DNA of 64,000 nt from Candidatus Dadabacteria bacterium (GTDB lineage: Bacteria; Desulfobacterota_D; UBA1144; Nemesobacterales; Nemesobacteraceae). Shown here one piece after another: positions 18,076 to 29,854 of this stretch (positions are counted from its first letter, which is position 1; each line of letters starts with the position of its first letter). Made by a program: the position numbers and the translations under genes. The stretch lies in NCBI GenBank assembly GCA_951812945.1, contig CATOTB010000006.1:1-64000 (forward strand). Reading direction: 5' to 3'. The notes below the pieces were generated by a model, which was given only the letters and a program-made list of their open reading frames with translations, searched no databases and was not told the DNA's origin.

Positions 18076-19347
18076 TCAATCGGCAGTCTCAATCCGAAAA
18101 TCTGCGGAAAGCAGTCGCCAGTGTTCTTTGAGTTGTTCTTTGTGAGCGTGATTCGCGGGCAGGTCACCAAGAGATTTTGGCCAGAGAGAACGCGCTTTAT
18201 CCAGTGTATCGTCAAGCTGCGGTTTAATGGCTTTCCAAGGAATATCGGCTTTATTGGCCCAGGCTCTGAAATGATCAAAAGTGATTTTGTACCAATTCTT
18301 GTTTCCACCCAAATTTAACGCATACTCCCTTTCATCACCCATATAAACACGAGTGATCACGATATCGTATGCGAGGGAAAGTTCGGGAGTAACCGTGTCG
18401 GGATAGACCAGAGACCAGTTTTTTAAATGCGCATCACCATTGGCTAGAAGAATGTTAGTCAGTAATCGTCGGGCGAATTGCTGGACGTTTTTGAGGCCGT
18501 CGCCAGTGTACTGATAGATGATCTTACCTATCTGTCCGTAATTCGGACCGTCGTACTTTTGCCATGAGTACTTAGCCAGAACCTGGGCGAAGTCTTCGGT
18601 GTGAATGCGTTGTCCATCCTTGCGGTCAAATCTTCGTATGGCAAATGCGAATTCTTCGTCAGGGAGACTTATGGCGGGGAGTTTATCGAGAGCGTCCACT
18701 TTAACCAAACGGGTATCCGGTATATCAATTCCCGCTTTTTGCGCAAGCCGCATGGCGGTGAATTCGTTTAGGGGAACGAGTTTGTGTCTGGTGGACGGGG
18801 TTTTGATAATCCAGTCCCCAAGATTTCCAGATTCAGCAATCCGGTAGCGTCCATCCCGTTCCCGCATCGAAAATTTCATTTGTACGCCGGCAAGAGAAAA
18901 ATGTTTTGCATCACTCTGCATATTGGCTTTAATGACTTTTGCCTTGGGAGTTAATACGTAGTCGGGAACATCATCAGGTTCTGTGGCGGTGACGATTAGA
19001 GCTCCAGGAAGATCTTGCCCAAGGCTGGCGAGCAGTGCGAATTCATTATCAATATGAATTTTCAGATATTGAGCCAGCAATTCTCTCAATACTCCTTCGG
19101 GCAGCAGGTTGGAGAGCACAGGGTGCAGCCGTTGTCTCCTTGACCAGGGTTTTGCGAGCACCTTTTTTACGTTAGGAAAATCTGGATGCGTTGTCAGAGT
19201 GAAGGTCGGTCGCGAACTGTTACCTGTAAACTCGGGCGCAAACGTAAGGGTGCTTCGACCGTCCTTATGGCCCGTCAGATATCCGACCTTTGTTCTGTGC
19301 AAGGTGAGTTCTAAAACATGGATTTGTTCTGTGCCGCTCACGATCAT
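18076..19347 (-). CDS. hipA: HipA-family serine/threonine kinase toxin
   Basis: The toxin of a type II toxin-antitoxin pair; HipA kinases phosphorylate glutamyl-tRNA synthetase or another target and halt growth. 423 residues from the ATG at 19347, which overlaps the antitoxin stop as ATGA; the frame is open seven residues further upstream. The couple domain is N-terminal (LTLHRTKVGYLTGH), then a P-loop-like SLAGVQMKFSM, the catalytic NGDAHLKNWSL (about residue 304, Asp and Asn present), and LAYDIV with the metal-binding Asp. All key residues appear intact, so the kinase is probably active. Confidence 0.9.
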   Translation of the reverse strand: MIVSGTEQIHVLELTLHRTKVGYLTGHKDGRSTLTFAPEFTGNSSRPTFTLTTHPDFPNVKKVLAKPWSRRQRLHPVLSNLLPEGVLRELLAQYLKIHIDNEFALLASLGQDLPGALIVTATEPDDVPDYVLTPKAKVIKANMQSDAKHFSLAGVQMKFSMRERDGRYRIAESGNLGDWIIKTPSTRHKLVPLNEFTAMRLAQKAGIDIPDTRLVKVDALDKLPAISLPDEEFAFAIRRFDRKDGQRIHTEDFAQVLAKYSWQKYDGPNYGQIGKIIYQYTGDGLKNVQQFARRLLTNILLANGDAHLKNWSLVYPDTVTPELSLAYDIVITRVYMGDEREYALNLGGNKNWYKITFDHFRAWANKADIPWKAIKPQLDDTLDKARSLWPKSLGDLPANHAHKEQLKEHWRLLSADFRIETAD

Positions 19348-19661
19348 TCCTCCAGCAGCCCTTCCCAAGGATCATCGGGAGGAGGGTCCGCAGCAAGGCC
19401 AATATTAATTCTAGGGCCGGAACCTATATCGGTTCTTTCTTCCAGTATGTCGCGAACCAAGCGCAGTTTTTCCTGCGGGATAAGCAGTACCTCCATCCTA
19501 AGCCCTTTGGCAACCAGTTCAAGAGTGTCCAAGCGTGGGTTGCCCTTGGATTCCAGCCGCTGATACTGCTGTCTTGGCATACCGACGCGCAGCATCATAT
19601 CTTTTTGTTTCAGGCCGAGTTCCTTTCGACGGATTTTAATCTGATCGCGTATTTTGCTCAT
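19344..19661 (-). CDS. hipB: HipB-type antitoxin, Xre-family DNA-binding protein
   Basis: 105 residues. The first 65 form a helix-turn-helix of the Xre/HTH_3 type (IRRKELGLKQKDMMLRVGMP, then QQYQRLESKGNPRLDTLELVAKGL). HipB proteins bind HipA and repress their own operon through palindromic operators. The C-terminal 40 residues are acidic and Pro/Gly-rich, an expected toxin-binding tail. It precedes and overlaps hipA by four bases. Confidence 0.85.
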   Translation of the reverse strand: MSKIRDQIKIRRKELGLKQKDMMLRVGMPRQQYQRLESKGNPRLDTLELVAKGLRMEVLLIPQEKLRLVRDILEERTDIGSGPRINIGLAADPPPDDPWEGLLEE

Positions 19662-19752
19662 TTTGGTTTTTTCTCCAAATTATATTTGTAAATAAATAAG
19701 ATGCTTTTAATGATTATAACAATATTTTAATTTCTTTTTAATTAATTGCAAT

Positions 19753-19771
19753 AGATAAATTGTTTTTATCT
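19753..19771. promoter_or_regulatory. inverted repeat upstream of hipBA, candidate antitoxin operator
   Basis: AGATAAA-TTGTT-TTTATCT, perfect 7-base arms, about 92-110 bases upstream of the hipB start in strongly AT-rich sequence. HipB operators in E. coli are likewise short palindromes with a spacer, though of different sequence. Inference from symmetry and position. Confidence 0.4.
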
Positions 19772-19865
19772 AAAAAAGAATCATATATATATCTTTTGGA
19801 AAAACATACAATACTCTGGATGAAAATCTTGAGCCGTCTTATGGAGAAGATTCGAAAGGTATTAA

Positions 19866-19905
19866 GCTACTTCGGGCATAAGAACATTTGTCTTCCCGAA
19901 GTAGC
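19866..19905. terminator. perfect 11-bp hairpin just past tsaD
   Basis: GCTACTTCGGG (19866-19876) and CCCGAAGTAGC (19895-19905) are perfect inverted arms with an 18-base loop; the adjoining TTAA bases extend the pairing to the tsaD stop codon (19907-19909). No T-run follows on the minus strand, so it may be a terminator aided by other factors or an mRNA-end stabiliser. Confidence 0.5.
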
Positions 19906-19906
19906 C

Positions 19907-20914
19907 TTAAGAGGTTTTCCGCCTGGCAGTTGAATAAGGGGATATATCAAGCGTGGATACTCTGTTATCCGCGTACATGTGGTAACCAAGCGTGGCTATC
20001 ATTGCTGCGTTATCGGTGCAGAGGGCAGGAGAGGGCATGAAAACGTTTATCCCCTCGCTTCCGATTCTCTCTTCGCTAAGCTGCCTTAGCCTTGAATTGC
20101 AGGCTACCCCGCCTGCTAAAACGACGCTTTTTACCCCGTTCTTCCTCGCGGCGTTAAGCGTCTTATTAACAAGGGTTTCCACTATGGCTTCCTGAAAACC
20201 GGCGCATACGTTGTGGAGATTTTCTTCGCTTTCAACAGGGTTTTTCTTTATGTGGTTTAAAAGTGCGGTTTTAAGCCCGCTGAAGCTGAAATCATGGGAT
20301 TTATTGTTAAACGGTCTTGGAAAACTGATTGCGTCGGGGTCACCGTTTTTTGAAAGCCTGTCTATTTCGACTCCTCCGGGGTATCCGAGCCCGAGAGCCT
20401 TTGCGCCCTTGTCAAAAGCCTCTCCCGCGGCGTCGTCCCTCGTGCTTCCAAGCAGTTCGAAGTCAAGAACCCCCCTTACCATGTAAAGGTTCGTGTGTCC
20501 TCCCGAAACTATGAGGGCCACAAAGGGGAAATCAATTTCGTTCTCAAGATGTGCCACCGCTATGTGTGCTTCCAGGTGGTTTACCCCGACAAGGGGTTTT
20601 CCGTGGGAAAACGCAAGCGCCTTCGCAGTTGAAATTCCGACCATAAGAGAGCCTATGAGCCCAGGTCCCTGGGTTACCGCTACGGCGTCCACTTCCCCGG
20701 CGGAAGCCTCGGCAGTCTCAAGAGCCTGGTTGATTACCTGGAGGATTATTTCCGTGTGCATGCGCGACGCTATCTCCGGCACTACTCCGCCGAAGGCGTT
20801 ATGAACGTCAATCTGCGAGGAAACCACGTTTGAGAGCATATGCTTTCCGTCTCTTATCACTGCCGCGGAAGTTTCATCGCATGATGTTTCAATACCCAGA
20901 ATTAGAGAGGACAT
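19907..20914 (-). CDS. tsaD: tRNA N6-adenosine threonylcarbamoyltransferase
   Basis: Transfers threonylcarbamoyl to A37 of tRNAs that read ANN codons, working with TsaB, TsaE and TsaC (none in this window). 335 residues, normal length. The start GIETSCDETSAAVI is the family signature; HLEAH holds the two metal-binding histidines, followed by VSGGHTNLYMV and the C-terminal CTDNAAMIA with the metal-binding Asp. No sign of truncation. It is divergent from the PQQ-type dehydrogenase gene. Confidence 0.96.
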   Translation of the reverse strand: MSSLILGIETSCDETSAAVIRDGKHMLSNVVSSQIDVHNAFGGVVPEIASRMHTEIILQVINQALETAEASAGEVDAVAVTQGPGLIGSLMVGISTAKALAFSHGKPLVGVNHLEAHIAVAHLENEIDFPFVALIVSGGHTNLYMVRGVLDFELLGSTRDDAAGEAFDKGAKALGLGYPGGVEIDRLSKNGDPDAISFPRPFNNKSHDFSFSGLKTALLNHIKKNPVESEENLHNVCAGFQEAIVETLVNKTLNAARKNGVKSVVLAGGVACNSRLRQLSEERIGSEGINVFMPSPALCTDNAAMIATLGYHMYADNRVSTLDISPYSTARRKTS

Positions 20915-21081
20915 GAACCGAACCTTTTTTAGAAATAATAAGAGTAATAACTTTACCCAAGTGCCCGATTTAGTGAACCATGTACCAGAAAAAAGTCTTC
21001 ACACTTACCTTGTTTCCGTGCTAACATGTACCGGTTGACATTGGCCCGGTTTAAAACTGTTTTTATATCGAAGAATTTACG

Positions 21082-22299
21082 ATGCAGAGAATTTTGAAGT
21101 TGCTGATTCCGTGTTTTCTTGTTTTCCTCTTACTTGGCTGTGACTGCGGGAGGAAAGACGCCACAGATGGACAGGTTGAAGCTCCCGTTGAACCGGTTTC
21201 ACCGGAAATTCCCGCTGAACCTGTAGTACCTTCGGAAATTCCTACGGACCCCATGCTCTCGCGCATATCTCTCCCTGAGGGCTTCTCCATTTCACTTTAT
21301 TCAAACGAAGTGCCTGGCGCGCGTTCGCTCGCACTTGGCGCCAAGGGCACATTGTTTGTCGGCACCAGATCTAGGACTGTGTACGCCCTTAGTGATAAAG
21401 ACGGCGATAACTACGCCGAAACCGTCCGTATGATCGCAGACGACCTTAACACTCCAAACGGCGTTGCGTTTCGTAAAGGATCTCTTTACGTAGCGGAAAT
21501 AAACCGGATTCTCCGCTATGACGAAATCGAGAACAATCTATCAACTCCTCCGGACCCCGTAGCTATAGTTGATACGCTCCCGAGGGATACGCATCATGGG
21601 TGGAAATTCATCCGGTTCGGACCCGACGGGAAGCTCTACGTCCCGGTCGGAGCGCCGTGCAACGTTTGTAAAAGGAACGACGAGCGCTATGCGGCGATCT
21701 CGAGAATTGATCCCGACGGGGGAAATTTTGAGGTTTTTGCGCACGGTGTGAGAAATACCGTGGGTTTTGACTGGCATCCGGAATCGGAAGAGCTCTGGTT
21801 TACTGATAACGGAAGAGATAATATCAGTAGCGACCCGCGAATTAATGATAATAGCCCTCCAGACGAACTTAACCGCGCCGCCACCGCGGGGCTTCATTTC
21901 GGTTTTCCGTACTGTCATGGAAGAGATGTTAGGGACCCGCAGTTCGGCTCGGAGCGCGGCTGCGGCGAATTCACTCCTCCCCAGTGGGAACTGCCCGCAC
22001 ATGTCGCGGCCCTTGGAATGAGGTTTTATACGGGTTCCATGTTTCCCGAGTCTTGGAGTAACGTGATTTTCATTGCGGAGCACGGTTCTTGGAACAGAAG
22101 CATTCCCATAGGTTACAGGGTGACTTCTGTGCGCCTCGACGAATCGGGGGAAGCGGCTTCATACGATGTGTTTGCCCAGGGATGGTTAGGAAGCAACGGA
22201 GCAGCGTGGGGAAGGCCAGTTGACGTTCTAGTCGCCCCCGACGGAGCGCTACTCGTATCAGATGACCTCAGAGGAGCCGTTTACAGGGTTTCCCGCTGA
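21082..22299 (+). CDS. PQQ-type sorbosone/glucose dehydrogenase-like lipoprotein
   Basis: 405 residues. A signal peptide ends in the lipobox LLLGC (Cys about residue 14-20), then a Pro/Glu-rich linker and a six-bladed propeller of the soluble PQQ-glucose/L-sorbosone dehydrogenase family: LPEGFSISLYS at the start, NGVAFRKGSLYVAE, HHGWKFIRFGPDGKLYVPVG, GVRNTVGFDWHP and GRPVDVLVAPDGALLVSDD. It would oxidise a sugar or aldehyde in the periplasm if PQQ is available. The loop GAPCNVC adds a Cys pair often seen in this subgroup. The substrate is unknown. Confidence 0.8.
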   Translation: MQRILKLLIPCFLVFLLLGCDCGRKDATDGQVEAPVEPVSPEIPAEPVVPSEIPTDPMLSRISLPEGFSISLYSNEVPGARSLALGAKGTLFVGTRSRTVYALSDKDGDNYAETVRMIADDLNTPNGVAFRKGSLYVAEINRILRYDEIENNLSTPPDPVAIVDTLPRDTHHGWKFIRFGPDGKLYVPVGAPCNVCKRNDERYAAISRIDPDGGNFEVFAHGVRNTVGFDWHPESEELWFTDNGRDNISSDPRINDNSPPDELNRAATAGLHFGFPYCHGRDVRDPQFGSERGCGEFTPPQWELPAHVAALGMRFYTGSMFPESWSNVIFIAEHGSWNRSIPIGYRVTSVRLDESGEAASYDVFAQGWLGSNGAAWGRPVDVLVAPDGALLVSDDLRGAVYRVSR

Positions 22300-22372
22300 C
22301 AGATCACAGCATCGCCGAGGCGTTTTTGTTATCCAAATTATTTGTAAAGGGACCTGTAATCCCCTAAACTAA

Positions 22373-24292
<1,920 letters not shown>

Positions 24293-24340
24293 ACAAATGT
24301 TTCTACATTCTTTTTGGTTTTAAGTGCCAAACCATAATAA

Positions 24341-25732
24341 CTACATATGTTCAGATTTTTCTCCTTTAACTGTGCGCTGTAATCCCTCGGGAGTAACGCT
24401 TTCTGGATCAACTCGGTCCTCACGGACCCTAGGAGCCGGAGATTGATACGCGCGCAGACGTTGGCCAACAGTTTCATAAAAACCGGATACTAAATTTTCT
24501 AACTCATCAATAAAGTTCTTTCGTTGTCCGAAACGCTTGGTCAACTGACGAATCATACAGACTTCAAATCTAAGAACATGCCGATCTTTGCTGTTTTCCC
24601 AAGCAATTCTTGAATTCTCTCTTAATTCTCCTAGAGCGTGTTGTGTGTGAGCTTTCCGACCGGGCCAATGTAGTTTTATGTGGATATCTGTTTCTGAGGA
24701 TTTTTGTAATTGCTGTAGCAACCAACTGAGGCGAGAAGCAGTAGTTTTTCTGTTGTCGGGTGCTATCAGCATCATTGATGCACTGATAGTCCGTCTTTTT
24801 ATGTCCACGACTACGTCAATTGATGCGGCGGCATTATGCACATCCAATCTAGCATTGAGTGTGTGGTTTTTAACAAGATTAGCGGTATCTTCCTTTGCAC
24901 GAGTCACAGGGTCCAATTGAGAACGGGACAACTTTATTTCAACTTTAACATTAACTTGTCGGCTCAACATCAGACTAATATCCCGAACCTCTTGATGCCA
25001 AGCGGCTACGACATCTTGTATCTCCTCGCTTTTTTGCTGAAGTGGAGCACCATCCGCAACTTTTTGCACAACCTCGGTCCACGCCGAGGGCATGCGGTCA
25101 AAGCTTTTTACTCCCGTGCTTGAGTGTGTAAGGAACCGTACCATCTCAGCCAAGATAAAATGCTGATCCTCGTCTTCAATGCTTTGATTGGAGATGAGCA
25201 AATCAGCTTGCGTGATTATATACATCCATGACCAATGATAGATTTCTACCCTTGAGCGAGTCTTTGTAGATAACTTGATCGGGTGGTGGTCGGGCCTTGA
25301 TGTGAATTGGTTTGAGATAGTGATTAAAGCATTAATATTATATTTTTTGGCAAGTTCTATGTAGTCAGCAATCTGCTCTTCACTCAATTTGGCATTCCCG
25401 ATTTTTGTTTCAATGAGTCCTCTCCATTCGCGTTTGCCGACCCTTAGAACAAGCAGACCATCTGGCCTATGTGTTTTTCCTTTAAAAACAACTTCGGTGT
25501 ATGCTTTGAGATTTGCGCGTTTTCCAATCTTCTGATTAACCGAGGCTAGCATTGATTGACCAAATTCACGGACATGGACTAAGCATGATAAGAGAATTGC
25601 TGTACTACGTCCTTCTTTTGAAGTATCTGCAAGAACTGGAAAAAGACGTGCTCTCTCACCACGCTCAAGATATTCGGGGAAATTACTCATGACAGGAAAT
25701 GCTAGTTTACCGTATGCATATCTTTTCTTCAA
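24341..25732 (-). CDS. PD-(D/E)XK nuclease-like protein, uncharacterised
   Basis: 463 residues. The N-terminal third has the layout of a restriction-endonuclease fold: conserved lead-in SNFPEYLERGERARLFPVLAD, then RPDGLLVLRV and WRGLIETKIGNAKL, giving the Asp and Glu-x-Lys of a PD-(D/E)XK site, followed by ALITISNQF. The middle contains helical segments (EMVRFLTHSS; EVRDISLMLSRQ), and the C-terminal half is a predicted alpha/beta domain with VDIKRRTISASMMLIAPD. It has a very Lys/Arg-rich surface and no membrane segment. The next gene on the same strand (25841-26461) also looks like a nuclease. A role in defence is inference. Confidence 0.65.
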   Translation of the reverse strand: MKKRYAYGKLAFPVMSNFPEYLERGERARLFPVLADTSKEGRSTAILLSCLVHVREFGQSMLASVNQKIGKRANLKAYTEVVFKGKTHRPDGLLVLRVGKREWRGLIETKIGNAKLSEEQIADYIELAKKYNINALITISNQFTSRPDHHPIKLSTKTRSRVEIYHWSWMYIITQADLLISNQSIEDEDQHFILAEMVRFLTHSSTGVKSFDRMPSAWTEVVQKVADGAPLQQKSEEIQDVVAAWHQEVRDISLMLSRQVNVKVEIKLSRSQLDPVTRAKEDTANLVKNHTLNARLDVHNAAASIDVVVDIKRRTISASMMLIAPDNRKTTASRLSWLLQQLQKSSETDIHIKLHWPGRKAHTQHALGELRENSRIAWENSKDRHVLRFEVCMIRQLTKRFGQRKNFIDELENLVSGFYETVGQRLRAYQSPAPRVREDRVDPESVTPEGLQRTVKGEKSEHM

Positions 25733-25840
25733 AACGACCTGTAGTAACTAGGGAATTATATAACTCTGTCTAGATTTTAAGGTAGTGCCCATGTCTACAA
25801 AGCTAGATTCAGAATCAGATCAAGTAATTGCAGGAGCCCG

Positions 25841-26461
25841 TCAAGGTTGTCGCTTAATCTTATGCTCAACATCCGAAATAGTCTCCTTCAAGTCCGTATA
25901 GCAACACTTGCGTGGCGAGAGCTTTTCGAGAGAACTCAGGCGAATGGTTTTTTGGTCTGGGCATTCTTGGTCAAGTGTCTTCGTTGGAAGAACATAAAAA
26001 TCCCATTTGCTTGTATTAAGAGGGTGAAGGGGCTTCTTCCCCTTAAATATGCAGAACACATAGATGTCGGCCCAACGTTTAATGCCTTCTCTATACTCTC
26101 CGGTTTCAGCGTTCCAGCTTCTGTGGGGAGCGATCCCAAACTGAATAACCGAAGGCTTGGATTGTTCCCACGACTGCACGTATGCGGAACTCTTGACTTC
26201 AATAGCGGTGCCGGATGCCATGCGGAGGTCAAACTCATCCCACTCTTTCCTTGGTTTTTTGTGGAAACCTAGTGCCGTCGCGATTAGAAATTCTGCCAGA
26301 ATCCCACGGGAGGTGTTGTCCAGAAGTACGGAACCTGACCATTTCCAGTAATCAAGTAACCGCAGGGATTTTCTGACTCCCTTGCCGCGAAAAGGTTCAT
26401 TGCCTTTCAGTAGTTTAAACTTGTGTTGCAACAAGCCGTCATTCATAAATACAGCATACAT
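25841..26461 (-). CDS. second PD-(D/E)XK nuclease-like protein, uncharacterised
   Basis: 206 residues. Motifs in order: RGILAEFLIATALG (a helix with Glu), WDEFDLRMASGTAIEVKSSAYVQSW (Asp, then Glu-x-Lys), then a strand ADIYVFCIF. This is the arrangement of a compact restriction-endonuclease fold. No DNA-binding domain is obvious. It lies 108 bases upstream of the larger nuclease-like gene on the same strand and both lie between thiC and carB. Base composition is more AT-rich than the neighbouring housekeeping genes, consistent with acquisition. Confidence 0.6.
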   Translation of the reverse strand: MYAVFMNDGLLQHKFKLLKGNEPFRGKGVRKSLRLLDYWKWSGSVLLDNTSRGILAEFLIATALGFHKKPRKEWDEFDLRMASGTAIEVKSSAYVQSWEQSKPSVIQFGIAPHRSWNAETGEYREGIKRWADIYVFCIFKGKKPLHPLNTSKWDFYVLPTKTLDQECPDQKTIRLSSLEKLSPRKCCYTDLKETISDVEHKIKRQP

Positions 26462-26559
26462 TGTGAAACTGTATGCGGAAAATGCAATATCAAGGTTTTT
26501 GCCGGTGTAGTTACCAGACGGCGACGCAATCTTCTGCGGGGGAACGGGATTTTCCCATG

Positions 26560-26588
26560 TTGCCTGTAAGCGCGTTATTAAGTATATA
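26560..26588 (+). promoter_or_regulatory. candidate promoter for carB
   Basis: TTGCCT (26560-26565) and TATATA (26583-26588) are 17 bases apart. Transcription would start near 26595, about 24 bases before the carB ATG. Only the box match and spacing support it. Confidence 0.45.
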
Positions 26589-26618
26589 TTTGCAACCTGT
26601 TACAAGCTTCTCCGTTCC

Positions 26619-29600
26619 ATGCCCAAGCGAACTGACATAAAAACCATAATGGTCATCGGCTCCGGTCCGATAGTTATAGGACAGGCCTGTGAGTTTGACT
26701 ATTCAGGCACCCAGGCGTGCAAGGTACTGAAGGAAGAGGGATACAGGGTGGTTCTGGTAAACAGCAATCCGGCCACCATAATGACCGACCCGGACTTTGC
26801 CGACAGGACTTACATAGAGCCGCTCGTTCCCGAAATACTCGAAAAAATAATAGAAAAGGAAAAGCCTGACGCCCTTCTGCCCACAATAGGCGGACAGACG
26901 GCCCTTAACCTGGCCGTTTCGCTTGCCGAGTCAGGCGTCCTGGAACGTCATGGCGTGGAGCTCATAGGTGCGAAAATTCCTGCCATAAATAAGGCGGAGA
27001 ACAGGGATCTTTTCAAAAAAGCCATAGCCGACATAGGTCTTGAGGTGCCGAAAAGCGGAATCGCGCACAACATGGAAGAGGCCTGGGAAGTTGTGGACGA
27101 GATAGGGTTTCCGGTCATCATACGGCCTTCTTTTACCCTTGGCGGGACCGGCGGAAGCGTCGCCTACAACAGGGAAGAATTCCAGGAGTTCGCCAAGGCG
27201 GGGATCGAGAGCTCTCCTGCAAGCGAGATACTCATAGAGGAATCCATAGTGGGGTGGAAGGAATTTGAGTACGAAGTAATGCGGGACCACATGGATAACG
27301 TTGTTATAATCTGCTCGATAGAGAATTTCGACGCCATGGGCGTTCACACGGGAGACAGCATAACGGTGGCTCCCGCCCAAACCCTTACCGACAAGGAATA
27401 TCAGCATATGCGCGACGCGTCCATAGCGATAATAAGGGAAATTGGCGTTGAAACCGGCGGCTCGAACATCCAGTTCGCCGTTAACCCCAGAGACGGGCGG
27501 ATGATGGTGATAGAGATGAACCCGAGGGTCTCGCGAAGCTCCGCGCTTGCTTCAAAGGCCACGGGGTTTCCGATTGCCAAGATAGCCGCCAAGCTTGCCG
27601 TCGGCTATTCGCTCGATGAGATCTCAAACGATATAACGAAGTACACCCCTGCGTCTTTTGAACCGACGATAGATTACGTTGTGGTGAAAATCCCCAGGTT
27701 CGCGTTTGAGAAGTTCCCGCAGACAAGCCCGACTCTCACCACGCAGATGAAATCCGTGGGTGAAGCCATGTCCATCGGAAGGACTTTCAAGGAGTCCCTG
27801 CAGAAGGCGATGAGATCTCTTGAGATAGATTCCCACGGTTTTGAGAAGATGTCTGATGATCCGGAAGAGGTAAGAGAAAGACTCAGGGTTCCCTCCCCGA
27901 GGCGGCTCTGGTACATAGCCGACGCATTCCGCCTGGGCATAGACCTGAAGGAAATTTATTCAATCTCTCACGTGGACCCGTGGTTTCTTCAAAACATAAA
28001 GCAGATTGTTGATTTCGAATCGGATCTTGGGGAGAACGGGCTTAACCGTGAAACCATACTTCGGGCCAAGCGCCACGGTTTCTCCGACATTGAGATCGCA
28101 AAGATTCTTTCCACTGAGGAAGGGAAAGTCAGGGATTTCCGCCTGCGCGAGGGAATCGAGGCTTCTTTTAAGATGGTTGATACCTGCGCCGCGGAGTTCG
28201 AAGCCTACACCCCCTATCTCTATTCGACTTTCGAGAGCGAAAGCGAGGCGCTTCCCACGGACAGAAAGAAAGTGGTGATACTTGGCGGAGGGCCTAACCG
28301 CATAGGGCAGGGCATAGAGTTTGACTACTGTTGCGTGCACGCGTCTTTTGCGCTCAGGGAAGAGGGGTACGAGGCCATTATGGTTAACTGCAATCCCGAG
28401 ACCGTGAGTACGGATTACGACACCTCGGACAGGCTTTATTTCGAACCGCTTACGCTTGAAGACACCTTGGCTCTTATAAAAAGGGAAGACCCTTGGGGAG
28501 TCATAGTTCATCTGGGAGGACAGACCCCGCTTCGACTCGCACTCGCGCTTGAGAGTCAGGGGGTGAGGATAATAGGCACTTCTCCTGAGAGCATAGATCT
28601 TGCAGAAGACCGCGACAGGTTCAGAAAGCTTGTTTCTGACCTGGGGCTGCTCCAGCCCCAAAGCGATACCGCGAGAAGCGAGGAGGAGGCCATTGGTATA
28701 GCTCGCGACATAGGATATCCGGTCATGGTTCGCCCGTCCTATGTTCTGGGTGGCCGCGCCATGGAGACAGTTTACGATGAGGAATCTCTTAGGACCTACA
28801 TACACGAAGCTGCGAGCGTTTCCCCGAATCACCCGATACTGATAGACAAGTTCCTAAAGGATGCGAAGGAAGTCGACGTGGACGCGGTTTGCGACGGAAA
28901 GACGGTTGTTGTGGGCGGGGTGCTTGAGCATATCGAGGAAGCTGGGGTTCATTCGGGAGACAGCGCGGCGATTCTGCCTCCGTTTTCAATAGAAGCCGAA
29001 ATTGTCGAGGAGATAAAATCCCAGACGAAAAAACTTGCGCTCTCCCTCGAGGTAAAAGGCCTTGTTAACATCCAGTTTGCCGTAAAGGACGGAGAGGTTT
29101 ACATAATAGAGGTAAACCCAAGAGCTAGCCGTACCGTTCCTTTCGTGAGCAAGGCCATAGGAGTTCAGCTGGCCAAGATAGGGACCAAGGTGATGATCGG
29201 AAAATCTCTTGAGGAACTCGGGTACACAGAAGAAATCGTCCCGGAGCACTACTGCGTAAAGGAATCGGTTTTTCCTTTCGTCAAGTTTCCGGAAGTTGAC
29301 ACGATCTTGGGTCCGGAGATGAAATCAACCGGCGAGGTTATGGGAATTGCTCCCGATCTTGATCAGGCGTTCGCCAAATCCCAGATCGCGGCCGGAAACA
29401 GCCTTCCTTCGGGCGGAGTGGCTTTCATAAGCATAAAAGACGAGGACAAGTCCGCCAAGATGCTTGATATCGCCCGAAGGCTAAGCGACACCGGTTTCGA
29501 CATAATGGCTACCGGGGGCACATCGGAATTTCTCAATAAAAATGGTATATTTTCCCAGACGGTGAACAAGGTTAAGCAGGGCCGGCCCCACATAGTCGAT

Positions 29601-29807
29601 CACCTTAAAAACGGTGATGTGCAGTTGGTTATAAACACTACTTTCGGGAAAAAGGAGATCGCGCAGTCTTATTCGATACGAAGGACCGCGCTCGTAAACA
29701 ACGTTCCTTACTTCACGACTCTTGCCGGCGCAATGGCCGGAGTCGGTGCGATTGAAGCTCTTGTGAGAAGCGGTCTCGAGGTAAAGGCCTTGCAAAGCTA
29801 CTACTAA
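26619..29807 (+). CDS. carB: carbamoyl-phosphate synthase large subunit
   Basis: Makes carbamoyl phosphate from bicarbonate, ATP and ammonia supplied by the CarA glutaminase, feeding arginine and pyrimidine synthesis. 1062 residues, full length. The two homologous ATP-grasp halves are both visible: [19 protein letters not shown] at the start and [19 protein letters not shown] in the second half, with [16 protein letters not shown] and [16 protein letters not shown] as paired metal/nucleotide loops. The last 140 residues are the allosteric MGS domain ([10 protein letters not shown]). carA is not in this window. Confidence 0.97.
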   Translation: MPKRTDIKTIMVIGSGPIVIGQACEFDYSGTQACKVLKEEGYRVVLVNSNPATIMTDPDFADRTYIEPLVPEILEKIIEKEKPDALLPTIGGQTALNLAVSLAESGVLERHGVELIGAKIPAINKAENRDLFKKAIADIGLEVPKSGIAHNMEEAWEVVDEIGFPVIIRPSFTLGGTGGSVAYNREEFQEFAKAGIESSPASEILIEESIVGWKEFEYEVMRDHMDNVVIICSIENFDAMGVHTGDSITVAPAQTLTDKEYQHMRDASIAIIREIGVETGGSNIQFAVNPRDGRMMVIEMNPRVSRSSALASKATGFPIAKIAAKLAVGYSLDEISNDITKYTPASFEPTIDYVVVKIPRFAFEKFPQTSPTLTTQMKSVGEAMSIGRTFKESLQKAMRSLEIDSHGFEKMSDDPEEVRERLRVPSPRRLWYIADAFRLGIDLKEIYSISHVDPWFLQNIKQIVDFESDLGENGLNRETILRAKRHGFSDIEIAKILSTEEGKVRDFRLREGIEASFKMVDTCAAEFEAYTPYLYSTFESESEALPTDRKKVVILGGGPNRIGQGIEFDYCCVHASFALREEGYEAIMVNCNPETVSTDYDTSDRLYFEPLTLEDTLALIKREDPWGVIVHLGGQTPLRLALALESQGVRIIGTSPESIDLAEDRDRFRKLVSDLGLLQPQSDTARSEEEAIGIARDIGYPVMVRPSYVLGGRAMETVYDEESLRTYIHEAASVSPNHPILIDKFLKDAKEVDVDAVCDGKTVVVGGVLEHIEEAGVHSGDSAAILPPFSIEAEIVEEIKSQTKKLALSLEVKGLVNIQFAVKDGEVYIIEVNPRASRTVPFVSKAIGVQLAKIGTKVMIGKSLEELGYTEEIVPEHYCVKESVFPFVKFPEVDTILGPEMKSTGEVMGIAPDLDQAFAKSQIAAGNSLPSGGVAFISIKDEDKSAKMLDIARRLSDTGFDIMATGGTSEFLNKNGIFSQTVNKVKQGRPHIVDHLKNGDVQLVINTTFGKKEIAQSYSIRRTALVNNVPYFTTLAGAMAGVGAIEALVRSGLEVKALQSYY

Positions 29808-29854
29808 CGTAATACGGGTACGGGGACGATGACGAAGGCACAGAGGAGAATTTG

